Shown here one piece after another: positions 1-6,429 of a DNA stretch of 6,998 nucleotides; position 1 is the stretch's first letter, and the number at the start of each line of letters is the position of its first letter. The DNA lies in contig NZGX01000054.1 in the NCBI GenBank assembly GCA_002691085.1, forward strand, positions 15,978 through 22,975, read 5' to 3'. This stretch comes from Rhodospirillaceae bacterium (GTDB lineage: Bacteria > Pseudomonadota > Alphaproteobacteria > Rhodospirillales > Rhodospirillaceae). A model generated the notes under the pieces. It was not told the origin of the DNA and made no database searches. It was given only the letters and a program-made list of their open reading frames with translations. A program made the translations under genes and the position numbers.

Positions 1-261
1 GCAATTGAGGCAACTCGAAAACAGAGAAAAGATAAAATAGAATATGAAAAACGACTTGAGAGAATTGCAAAGGACGAAGGAAGAAAGCATGACTCCTGGA
101 AGCCAAGTGAGAGCAATAGCGCTTTTGCAAAAAGAACAAGCAATGAATGCGTATCGAATATGAAGCACTGGTGCGGAGAAATGAAAATTGCAGCTGCAGA
201 AATTAGTGAAAGTGATATTCAAGCGGAAGCTATGGGAATAGTAGATAAAGCATGCGACTAA
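1..261 (+). CDS. 3' end of an unrecognised gene (partial, 86 residues visible)
   Basis: Frame 1 is open from the first base to a TAA at 259-261, directly followed by TGA. The visible 86 residues start inside the protein, so no start can be given. The first ~30 residues are very rich in Lys, Arg and Glu and look helical, possibly a coiled coil. A Ser/Asn/Lys-rich stretch follows, then a tail with three cysteines (visible residues 50, 58 and 85) and a W-C pair at 57-58. I recognise no family and assign no function. GC is about 33-47% per 60-base line, slightly above the efp region. The gene converges on epmA with only 7 bp between the two stops, so there is no room for a separate terminator between them. 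It could also be a chance open frame, although 86 codons without a stop in AT-rich DNA and a protein-like composition argue for coding. Confidence 0.5.
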   Translation, partial: AIEATRKQRKDKIEYEKRLERIAKDEGRKHDSWKPSESNSAFAKRTSNECVSNMKHWCGEMKIAAAEISESDIQAEAMGIVDKACD

Positions 262-268
262 TGAAAAA

Positions 269-1273
269 TTAAGCTTCTAAATTCACCTGAGAATAAATTA
301 CTTCTTTAATATTCTTAGCACCAGTAAATAACATTAGTAGTCTATCAAGACCTAAAGCAATACCTGCGCATTCAGGTAACTCCTTAATTTCTTTTACTAG
401 TGATATATCAATTGGAATGATTTCTTGAAAAATTTTCTCATTAAATTTTTGATTTGTCTCAAAGTTAGATAAATTTTCATCTGTACCTAGTAATTCTGAA
501 CAACCATTTGCAACTTCAAGCCCTGCAATATATACCTCAAGCCGCTCACAAACTTTGTCGTTAATTTTTTTAGCAGTAGAACCTAAACAAACAGGATAAT
601 CATAAACTATTACCAAACCAAGTTCAGCAATTTTAGGTTCAATGATTTCAATCATTAGCTTATGATATATATCCTCCCAATTATCGGAAGGGTGAAAATT
701 TAGCCCAATTTTATGAGCTTTTGGCTTAATATATTTTGTTGAAGGATTTAATGGATGATCAATGGTATCAAAAATATCAAACTCGGCAAATCTCTTAAAA
801 GCATCAGATATAGATATTTCCGTCCAACTACTTGTAACTGGAATAATTCTACCATCAAAACTCAACTCGTTAACTTTCAATTCTTCAGCAGACAATCCTA
901 TCAATTCTTTTACTTCATAACCCAAAACTTTGTAATCACTATTAATTGAATACCACTCAAGCATTGAAAATTCAGGATGGTGGATTTTGCTGTTTTCTCT
1001 ATCCCTAAAGGCCTTACATATTTGAAAAATCTTCTTCTCTCCATTAATTAGAATTCGTTTCATTGCAAATTCTGGAGATGTATGGAGATACCTTTGAAGT
1101 GAAATGTCGTTTAAAGGCTGATTTAAAACTACTGCCATTGGTCGAGTATACCGATCCAAGCCTGGGGAAAGCTGTAAAATTGCTGTCTCAACCTGGATAA
1201 AATCTCTATCACAAAAATATTTTCTAATACTAGAATATAACTTGTTTCTTTTTCTAACTACTTCTCTATTCAT
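269..1273 (-). CDS. epmA: EF-P--(R)-beta-lysine ligase EpmA (GenX/PoxA/YjeA), a truncated class II LysRS paralogue
   Basis: EpmA activates (R)-beta-lysine with ATP and attaches it to a conserved lysine of elongation factor P in the cytoplasm. The 334-residue product is close to the ~325 of E. coli EpmA and lacks the N-terminal tRNA-anticodon-binding domain of lysyl-tRNA synthetase. Visible class II features are HTSPEFAMKRIL near residue 64, motif 2 as FQICKAFRDRE near 82-92 followed by HHPEFSMLEWY, the substrate-pocket stretch EVANGCSEL in the C-terminal half, and motif 3 as GIALGLDRLLML near 304-315. ATG at 1273 gives an N-terminus that aligns with the family. The gene is divergent from efp, its substrate, with 159 bp between starts, a strong functional link. 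EpmB, the aminomutase that makes beta-lysine, is not in the window. No convincing Shine-Dalgarno precedes the start. A canonical LysRS is unlikely given the length. Confidence 0.93.
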   Translation of the reverse strand: MNREVVRKRNKLYSSIRKYFCDRDFIQVETAILQLSPGLDRYTRPMAVVLNQPLNDISLQRYLHTSPEFAMKRILINGEKKIFQICKAFRDRENSKIHHPEFSMLEWYSINSDYKVLGYEVKELIGLSAEELKVNELSFDGRIIPVTSSWTEISISDAFKRFAEFDIFDTIDHPLNPSTKYIKPKAHKIGLNFHPSDNWEDIYHKLMIEIIEPKIAELGLVIVYDYPVCLGSTAKKINDKVCERLEVYIAGLEVANGCSELLGTDENLSNFETNQKFNEKIFQEIIPIDISLVKEIKELPECAGIALGLDRLLMLFTGAKNIKEVIYSQVNLEA

Positions 1274-1317
1274 TAATTATTCTTTGTTTCATTTTTTTAC
1301 TAGACTTTTTTAAATTC

Positions 1318-1343
1318 ATATATATCTATAATATATATCTATA
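1318..1343. repeat. Exact 13-bp tandem duplication in the epmA-efp divergent promoter region
   Basis: The 13-mer atatatatctata occurs at 1318-1330 and again immediately at 1331-1343 without mismatch. It lies about midway between the divergent starts of epmA (1273) and efp (1433). It could be replication slippage in AT-rich DNA or part of a shared promoter or regulator site; the sequence alone does not decide. Confidence 0.75.
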
Positions 1344-1405
1344 TAAGAAGTTGTAATATCTCAATCAAACTGATACAAGCGCTCTCCAATATTGAGATTT
1401 TTGTC

Positions 1406-1411
1406 TATAAT
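1406..1411 (+). promoter_or_regulatory. Candidate -10 element for efp
   Basis: A perfect TATAAT sits 21 bp before the efp ATG, so transcription would start around 1417-1419 with a leader of only about 15 nt. No good -35 is seen 16-18 bp upstream (the bases at 1383-1388 are tctcca). In DNA this AT-rich a TATAAT can occur by chance. An 8-T run (1411-1418) and no Shine-Dalgarno sequence precede the start codon. Confidence 0.35.
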
Positions 1412-1432
1412 TTTTTTTAAATATGAAAAAAT

Positions 1433-1999
1433 ATGAAAATACAAGCTAACAATATGCGTCCTGGAATGGTAATTGAACACCAAGGTAAACAATGGTCTAT
1501 TATCAAAATAGAACTACTTCAACCGGGAAAAGGAGGGGCATTTATTCAGGTAGAGATGAGAGATATTCTCTCAGGAAATAAATCTAATGATAGGTGGAGA
1601 ACTCAAGAAACAGTTGAAAAGTTGGAAGTTAGAGAAAGAGATACTCAATACTTATACAAAGATGGTGATGACTATAATTTTATGGATATTGAAACTTTTG
1701 AACAATTTTCTCTCACTGACAAAAAAATCGGTGATAAAAAACTATACCTTGAAGAAGGATTATCTGTCACTGCAAATACAATAGAGGGTAAACCAGTAGA
1801 TATAACATTACCACAAACTATGACTTTTACCGTTATTGAAGCTGACGCAGTAGTTAAAGGACAAACTGCAACATCTTCATACAAACCTGGAATTCTAGAA
1901 AATGGACTAAAAGTAATGATTCCTCCTTTTATTGAAGCAGGAACAAGAATAGTAATTAATACTTCAGATGGTTCATATGTAGAAAGAGCAAAAGACTAG
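1433..1999 (+). CDS. efp: Elongation factor P (EF-P), lysylated type
   Basis: EF-P binds between the ribosomal P and E sites and promotes peptide-bond formation at consecutive prolines. The 188-residue product has the family's usual length and three-barrel layout: N-terminal KOW-like domain (about 1-62), OB domain (about 65-127) and C-terminal OB domain (about 130-188). The modification loop is QPGKGGAF with the target lysine at residue 33, equivalent to E. coli Lys34, which fits the EpmA gene next door. The C-terminal stretch GQTATSSYKPGILENG followed by VMIPPFIEAGTRIVI is typical. ATG at 1433 gives the expected start (MKIQANNMRPGMVIEH). An earlier ATG at 1423 is in another frame and stops after eight codons. 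There is no clear Shine-Dalgarno sequence. Ten bases separate the stop from the next gene's TTG, so the two are probably co-transcribed. Confidence 0.97.
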   Translation: MKIQANNMRPGMVIEHQGKQWSIIKIELLQPGKGGAFIQVEMRDILSGNKSNDRWRTQETVEKLEVRERDTQYLYKDGDDYNFMDIETFEQFSLTDKKIGDKKLYLEEGLSVTANTIEGKPVDITLPQTMTFTVIEADAVVKGQTATSSYKPGILENGLKVMIPPFIEAGTRIVINTSDGSYVERAKD

Positions 2000-2009
2000 A
2001 GATAATGTT

Positions 2010-2783
2010 TTGATAACCAACTCAGCGCTTTACAATGTTATGATAAACGCCATTCAACTATCGTCTCGTTTACTTAAAAGAGACTTTGGTGAAATAGAAT
2101 ATCTACAATCATCTATAAAGAACTCAACACTTTTTGTTCAAAAAGCCGAGGAAAGAACAAAGAAATTAATTACTTCTGAACTCTTAAAATCAAGACCTGA
2201 TTTTGGTTTTATTGATAAAAATGAAAATCAAGAAGTTAAAATAAACTCATCAAGTGAAAGAAATTGGATTATCCAACCTATAGATGGAAAAATAAACTTT
2301 TCTAGAGGACTACCTTACTTTTCTACTTCAATAACTTTAATGGAAAATAATTCTATTTTTGCAGGACTTATATATAACTCTGCAAATGATGATATTTTTT
2401 ATGCTGAAAAAGGTATTGGAGCTACCTTTAATAATAAAAGAATTAGAGTATCATCAAGAAAAAAACTTGAAGAAAGTATAATTATTCTAGATGTAAATAA
2501 GGAAACTTCTAGTAGTAAAAAATTTGCTTCAATCGAAAAAAATATTATTCATAAAAGGCAAATTGGATCAACATGCCTTGACCTCGCTTATGTCGCATCT
2601 GGAAGGTTTGATGGTTTTTTAAGCTTTCACTACGATTTATTAAAATATGCATCAGGTTTAATACTAATTAAAGAAGCAGGAGGGTTTCTCTCAGATTTTG
2701 AAGGAAACGAGCCATTTTCCAAGAATTCTGGGCTTATTGCAGGAAATCCTGAAATACATAAAATTTTAAAGGAGTCTTTATAA
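2010..2783 (+). CDS. Inositol-monophosphatase-family protein (SuhB-like) with degenerate metal site
   Basis: The 257-residue product has the IMPase/SuhB fold signature. These enzymes are Mg2+-dependent phosphatases acting on inositol-1-phosphate and related substrates; SuhB also acts in rRNA transcription antitermination. The scaffold is clear: RDFGEIE (24-30), WIIQPIDG (86-93), GSTCLDLAYVASGRFDGF (186-203) and YDLLKYASG (208-216). Catalytic positions are altered. The usual G-x-x-x-E-E segment reads GFIDKNE (66-72), the first Asp of D-P-L-D-G is Gln89, and the Thr after this motif is Lys94. Asp92 and Asp209 are kept. It may therefore be inactive or have another role. The TTG start at 2010 was chosen because SALYNVM near the N-terminus matches family members; ATG at 2040 (residue 11) would lose part of helix 1. 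The gene is very AT-rich (22% GC in one 60-base line) and lies 10 bp after efp. Confidence 0.85.
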   Translation: MITNSALYNVMINAIQLSSRLLKRDFGEIEYLQSSIKNSTLFVQKAEERTKKLITSELLKSRPDFGFIDKNENQEVKINSSSERNWIIQPIDGKINFSRGLPYFSTSITLMENNSIFAGLIYNSANDDIFYAEKGIGATFNNKRIRVSSRKKLEESIIILDVNKETSSSKKFASIEKNIIHKRQIGSTCLDLAYVASGRFDGFLSFHYDLLKYASGLILIKEAGGFLSDFEGNEPFSKNSGLIAGNPEIHKILKESL

Positions 2784-2922
2784 TTTCATTAATAATAGGG
2801 TAATATAACCATATTTGAAAAAAAATAAGTGAAAAAAGATACACTTTAGGGTAATCTAGATTTTAGTCCTATCTATAAGTATTTTCTTTAAAACACACTT
2901 AAACTAAAAATGGGAAATTAAG
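2784..2922 (+). promoter_or_regulatory. AT-rich intergenic region with a weak promoter candidate for the OmpA-like gene
   Basis: A possible promoter is ttgaaa (2815-2820) and tacact (2840-2845) with a long 19-bp spacer. The 9-mer tagggtaat occurs twice, at 2796-2804 and 2847-2855, flanking this candidate. A 5-bp inverted repeat (tagat/atcta, about 2857-2875) is too weak to call a terminator. No intrinsic terminator for the upstream gene is visible, so read-through from efp is possible. Confidence 0.25.
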
Positions 2923-3825
2923 ATGGTAAAAAATGGGAATGTTTACTTAATCTTTAGCAGAGGTTTAATCCTGTTACTTTTTTTTCTGTTTCTCAATAGT
3001 GAATTTATCAACTCGTCTAAGGCACAATTGTCTCCTAATGTTTCTTTAAATTTAGATGTATTAGAAGTTTTTGATCCATCGATAGGTGTTCCTAGACTGC
3101 TTATGCCTTCTCCAAGTAGTAACGGTAGAATAATATTAAGGCCTCCACCAGGTGTTACACCCATTAACTCTAATATGCGCAGAGTAATTCTTAAACCTCC
3201 ACCAGGTATGCCTTCTAAGGTAAGCATTGCACCAAAAATCGATGTGCCACTTCCTGAAAAACCAGCTAATAAACCACCAGTTAAAGTTTCCTCAATTAAA
3301 ACTGATAAAGAAAAAAACATTGATGTGGTTACAAACCCTTCTGGAACAATTTCTCAAGAAACAAAACGAGAAAATATTATAATTCCTGAACCAGATAAAA
3401 ATATTCCTGAAAAGAAAAATGATAATGCTTCCACTATTTCAGAAAAAGCAATATCAAACACAGCAGAAAATAATGATAAACAAGTTTCTTCAATTCCTGA
3501 AAATAATGCTGCTCCAAATAGAATTTCTGTTAACTTTCCCAATAACTCCACAAATCTACCAAAGGAAGCAATAAATGACCTAACGCCTCTTTCTGAAGAG
3601 TTGAACAAATTTCCGTCCATCAAAATTAAGTTACTTGCCTATGCAAGTGATAGCGATGAATCATCAAGCAGTGTTCGCCGTCGGTCACTAAGTAGAGCTT
3701 TATCTGTAAGGCAATTTTTAATCGATAATGGTATTAAAAACACAAGAATTGAAGTAAGAGCTCTTGGAAGTAACACTGAAGAAGATAATACTGACAGAGT
3801 TGATATAGTACTTAATCGTCCATAA
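2923..3825 (+). CDS. Secreted Pro-rich protein with C-terminal OmpA-like domain
   Basis: The 300-residue product has an N-terminal signal peptide: Arg13, then a hydrophobic core at about 14-24 and a likely signal peptidase I site after SKA (residue 34). It should act in the periplasm or at the outer membrane. Residues ~55-125 are Pro-rich, with RIILRPPPG (69-77) echoed by RVILKPPPG (87-95). A low-complexity Lys/Glu/Asn/Ser linker follows to about 198. The last ~100 residues resemble an OmpA-like domain: ISVNFPNNSTNL, then IKLLAYASD, RRRSLSRALSVRQFLIDNGI, RIEVRALG and DRVDIVL. The usual Asn-Arg-Arg peptidoglycan-contact segment appears as TDRVDI, so diaminopimelate binding is uncertain. ATG at 2923 puts the signal peptide at the N-terminus; GGGAAA-like bases upstream are a weak ribosome site. 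The channel gene follows 30 bp later, suggesting an operon and a shared envelope complex. Confidence 0.8.
   Translation: MVKNGNVYLIFSRGLILLLFFLFLNSEFINSSKAQLSPNVSLNLDVLEVFDPSIGVPRLLMPSPSSNGRIILRPPPGVTPINSNMRRVILKPPPGMPSKVSIAPKIDVPLPEKPANKPPVKVSSIKTDKEKNIDVVTNPSGTISQETKRENIIIPEPDKNIPEKKNDNASTISEKAISNTAENNDKQVSSIPENNAAPNRISVNFPNNSTNLPKEAINDLTPLSEELNKFPSIKIKLLAYASDSDESSSSVRRRSLSRALSVRQFLIDNGIKNTRIEVRALGSNTEEDNTDRVDIVLNRP
3127..3207 (+). repeat. Two-copy PPPG repeat within the OmpA-like gene
   Basis: Residues 69-77 and 87-95 are near-identical nonapeptides with an 18-residue period, and the DNA shares the 12-mer cctccaccaggt at 3142 and 3196. This is likely an internal duplication. The PPP runs are the type of ribosome-stalling sequence relieved by EF-P, which is encoded about 1 kb upstream. 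Confidence 0.7.
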
Positions 3826-3855
3826 GTTTTAATCCAAAACATAGAGTTGTAATCT

Positions 3856-5055
3856 ATGGATAATACAACACGATTTTTATTTAGAATGCTTCTGTTTTTG
3901 GTAGCAACCTCTGTTGTAGGTGCTTTCTTATTCCAGACATTATACGATGCATTCTTAACAAATTTACTTTTAAACTCATTAATTTTTGCGGTCCTATTAA
4001 TTGGTATCTTTTTGAATTTTCGACAGGTTTTCATTCTTCGAACAGAGTCAAATTGGCTTAAATCATTTCAGCTTAAATCTAAAAATAAAGAATCTTTAAA
4101 AAGTGATCTAGGTATAAGAAAACAATTTGAACCTCTTTTACTACTTCCAATGTCGAAAATGTTATCTGAAAGTCAAAATAAAAGTGGTAAATTTTCACTT
4201 TCAGCACAAGCAATGAGGACCCTTTTAGATGGGATTGCCTCACGTCTTGATGAATCCAGGGAAGTTGCAAGATATTTTATTGGCTTATCTATTTTTCTTG
4301 GATTGCTTGGAACATTTTGGGGTCTTCTTGAAACTGTAGCATCTATAGGAGATGTAATAAGAAATCTATCAATAACAGGAGACGATATTACTGTAATTTT
4401 TAATACTTTAAAATCAGGATTAGAAAAACCCCTTGATGGAATGGGCACCGCATTTTCATCATCACTTTTTGGGCTTGGTGGATCTTTAATACTAGGCTTT
4501 CTTGACCTCCAGGCCGGACAAGCACAAAACTCCTTCTATAATCATTTAGAAGAATGGTTATCAGGAATGACAAGATTATCTTCAACTAATGAAGCTAGAG
4601 AAGGAGAACAGAATATTTCTGCCTATACTGAGGCTCTTTTAGAACAAACAGCTGAAAGTTTAGACGAACTGCAAAGAATTATTGGCAAAAGTGAGGAAAG
4701 TAGAATTTCTGCAAATAATCATTTTGCAAAAATGAATGAAAATTTATCTTTACTTGCAGACCAGATGAAGACCGAGCAACAAGTTTTATTAAAAATGGCA
4801 AATAATCAAAAAGATCTTTTTCCTTTACTTGATAAAATTAGTATGTTGGCAACTACTTTAGAAAATAATTCTGATATAGGCATTGACCAACTAACTAAAG
4901 TCTCCATAAGAAATATTGATCAGGTTTTAGGAAGATTAGTTTCTGAACTTAGTTCAAGACACGAACAGTTAGTAAAGGATTTGAGATCTGATATCAAACT
5001 CCTTGCTAAAACAATCGCTGCATCAGGTGAACGTCACGATAATAAAGATACATAA
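3856..5055 (+). CDS. MotA/TolQ/ExbB-family proton-channel protein with long cytoplasmic tail
   Basis: This is the likely pore subunit of a proton-driven inner-membrane complex, 399 residues. Two hydrophobic segments lie near the N-terminus (about 7-29 and 34-54). Two family-typical segments follow: ARYFIGLSIFLGLLGTFWGL at about 137-157, and LDGMGTAFSSSLFGLGGSLI at about 192-212, continuing to about 218. Small-residue packing (GLLGT, GMGTAFSSS) matches the MotA/TolQ/ExbB domain (Pfam PF01618). The C-terminal ~150 residues are charged, helical and probably coiled-coil. It is longer than TolQ or ExbB (about 230-245). ATG at 3856 opens just before the first hydrophobic segment; the ribosome site is weak (agag at about 3843). 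The MotB-like partner follows after 18 bp. It could power peptidoglycan-linked or TolQR-like work; no flagellar genes are nearby. Arg codons are mostly AGA/AGG, in contrast to the next gene. Confidence 0.88.
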   Translation: MDNTTRFLFRMLLFLVATSVVGAFLFQTLYDAFLTNLLLNSLIFAVLLIGIFLNFRQVFILRTESNWLKSFQLKSKNKESLKSDLGIRKQFEPLLLLPMSKMLSESQNKSGKFSLSAQAMRTLLDGIASRLDESREVARYFIGLSIFLGLLGTFWGLLETVASIGDVIRNLSITGDDITVIFNTLKSGLEKPLDGMGTAFSSSLFGLGGSLILGFLDLQAGQAQNSFYNHLEEWLSGMTRLSSTNEAREGEQNISAYTEALLEQTAESLDELQRIIGKSEESRISANNHFAKMNENLSLLADQMKTEQQVLLKMANNQKDLFPLLDKISMLATTLENNSDIGIDQLTKVSIRNIDQVLGRLVSELSSRHEQLVKDLRSDIKLLAKTIAASGERHDNKDT

Positions 5056-5073
5056 TTAGGTAGATATTTTAGC

Positions 5074-6312
5074 ATGAGGTCGAAAGCAAGACAAACAACT
5101 GATATTTGGCCAGGTTTTGTTGATGCGCTGGCTTCATTGCTGATGGTAATCATCTTTGTTTTGATGGTCTTTGTCCTGATTCAGGTTAATCTCGCCTACC
5201 GTGTTTCAGGGCAGGATGCGACTCTTGGTGAAATGCGCCAACAGCTTGTCAGCCTAACCGAACTGCTCAACCTTGAGCGAAAAGCCAGTTCCGATCTAGC
5301 CGCTGATTTGGCGCAGATCTCAAGAGAACTTGAGGTCACCACGACGGAACGCGATGATATTCTGGCACAACTGGCAAACGCCACAGACGCGCTGACTGCA
5401 AGCACCGCAGAAAATGCGGTTCTAAGTGAAAAACAGGAAGCCACATTGGCGGCGCTTGAGGCGGCTAGATCGCGTCTTGACGAACGGCTGGCAGCACTGA
5501 CTGCGGCCGAGAAAAATCTTGCCGAGGCCAACACCAAACTTGCTGCGTCCGAGACCAGTCTTGCTTCCACTGAGTCAAGTCTGGCGGCAGCACTGGAAAA
5601 ACTGGCGCAGACACAACAAGAGAGTGTCGAGGCAAATAAACAGGCCGACAGCCTCGCTGCAGAAAACGCCGCCTCGCGGGCAGAAATCCTTCAGATGACG
5701 AAGGCCACAACAGCGCTGCGGCAACGAATTGAAGAATTGACCACATTGCTTGGCGATCTGGAAGCGCAGGCAACACGTGATAAGGTAGCGATCGCCAGCC
5801 TCGGAAAATCACTGAACAACGCGCTGGCCAACAAAGTGCAGGAGTTACAGCGTTTCCGCTCAGAGTTCTTTGGGCGCCTGCGCGAGGTGCTAAGCGGGCG
5901 TGACGAGGTGCAAATCGTTGGCGACCGCTTTGTCTTCCAGTCAGAAGTGCTGTTCGACCCGGGACAGGCCAACATCGGAAATAGTGGTGAAGAGCAGTTG
6001 CAGAAACTGGCTGTTACGCTGGCCGATATCGCCACCAAGATTCCCGATGACATCAACTGGGTCCTGCAGGTGGAGGGACACACCGACGACATTCCGATAA
6101 GCGCCGGCCGATTTACGGATAATTGGGATCTCTCGACCGAACGGGCGCTGTCCGTTGTCCGTTTTCTAGCAAGTCAAGGCGTTCCTGCAAACAGACTGGC
6201 AGCGACTGGATATGGCGAGTTCCAACCGCTTGCTTCAGGCGACACCGATGATGCCCGACGGCGCAACCGACGTATTGAGCTGAAAATTACCCAGCGCGTG
6301 GTGGCGCAGTAA
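5074..6312 (+). CDS. MotB/OmpA-like peptidoglycan-binding stator partner with long coiled coil
   Basis: The 412-residue protein has one transmembrane helix near the N-terminus (about 15-37), preceded by DIWPGFVDALASLL. Asp17 at the start of the helix is the likely counterpart of the proton-carrying Asp of MotB. Residues ~45-250 form a very Ala/Leu/Glu/Ser-rich periplasmic coiled coil with seven-residue repetition (SETSLAS, TESSLAA, ALEKLAQ). The C-terminus (about 275-406) is an OmpA domain with VLFDPGQANI, VEGHTDD (about 332-338), NWDLSTERA, GVPANRLAATGYGE and RRRNRRIEL (about 393-401), the last containing the usual peptidoglycan-contact residues. ATG at 5074 is 18 bp after the channel gene; TAGG upstream is a weak ribosome site. 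Codon use changes sharply after the first ~10-30 codons: residues 2 and 6 use AGG and AGA, later Arg codons are mostly CGN, and GC reaches 52-62% per 60-base line. Confidence 0.92.
   Translation: MRSKARQTTDIWPGFVDALASLLMVIIFVLMVFVLIQVNLAYRVSGQDATLGEMRQQLVSLTELLNLERKASSDLAADLAQISRELEVTTTERDDILAQLANATDALTASTAENAVLSEKQEATLAALEAARSRLDERLAALTAAEKNLAEANTKLAASETSLASTESSLAAALEKLAQTQQESVEANKQADSLAAENAASRAEILQMTKATTALRQRIEELTTLLGDLEAQATRDKVAIASLGKSLNNALANKVQELQRFRSEFFGRLREVLSGRDEVQIVGDRFVFQSEVLFDPGQANIGNSGEEQLQKLAVTLADIATKIPDDINWVLQVEGHTDDIPISAGRFTDNWDLSTERALSVVRFLASQGVPANRLAATGYGEFQPLASGDTDDARRRNRRIELKITQRVVAQ
5092..5170. other. Sharp GC and codon-usage boundary
   Basis: By hand count, GC per 60-base line is 35% (4921), 42% (4981), 30% (5041), 42% (5101), 50% (5161), 52% (5221) and 58% (5461). 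The rise falls within codons ~7-33 of the MotB-like gene, over the segment encoding the conserved transmembrane stretch. Everything from here to the right edge stays at about 48-62% in sampled lines; lines sampled from the efp-to-channel region are at 22-42%. Confidence 0.8.
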
Positions 6313-6429
6313 CCGGCATCACCTGGCCACAGCGTGCCATGCAAACATCAATCAGGCGTGAGTACCTAGCAATCGTGTGATCTGACGTTAGGGTTTTCTT
6401 TACACGCTTTCGAATAATCCTTTCTGGTT
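6313..6429. other. Intergenic region with no confident signal
   Basis: A GGCA/TGCC pair (about 6316-6339) gives only a 4-bp stem and no T-tract, so no terminator is called. A tttaca at 6399-6404 is 24 bp from tatgct at 6429-6434, too far for a standard promoter. The gctttc motif recurs at about 6406 and 6432. If the short frame at 6430 is not real, the non-coding stretch extends to 6503. Confidence 0.4.

Noticed and set aside
1383..1397. Operator-like inverted repeat tctc-caatatt-gaga before efp
   Set aside because: Four-base arms around an AT core are expected by chance in this AT-rich region.
2943..4585. Minus-strand open frames opposite the OmpA-like and channel genes
   Set aside because: They overlap well-supported genes completely and have no recognisable motifs.
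5196..6092. Open frames on the minus strand across the MotB-like gene
   Set aside because: They are Ser/Ala-rich mirror translations of the high-GC coiled-coil gene and show no domain of their own.
3856..6312. Zorya-type (ZorA/ZorB) anti-phage system, suggested by the MotA-like plus MotB-like pair with long coils
   Set aside because: No ZorC, ZorD, ZorE or other nuclease/helicase effector is seen nearby, the neighbours are housekeeping and envelope genes, and this pair with an OmpA-like gene fits an ordinary alphaproteobacterial envelope module.
3856..6312. Flagellar stator motA/motB
   Set aside because: Lengths and long coiled-coil regions are unlike typical MotA (about 295) and MotB (about 310), and no flagellar genes are adjacent; family-level naming is safer.
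6313..6345. Intrinsic terminator after the MotB-like gene
   Set aside because: Only a 4-bp stem can be drawn and no T-tract follows.
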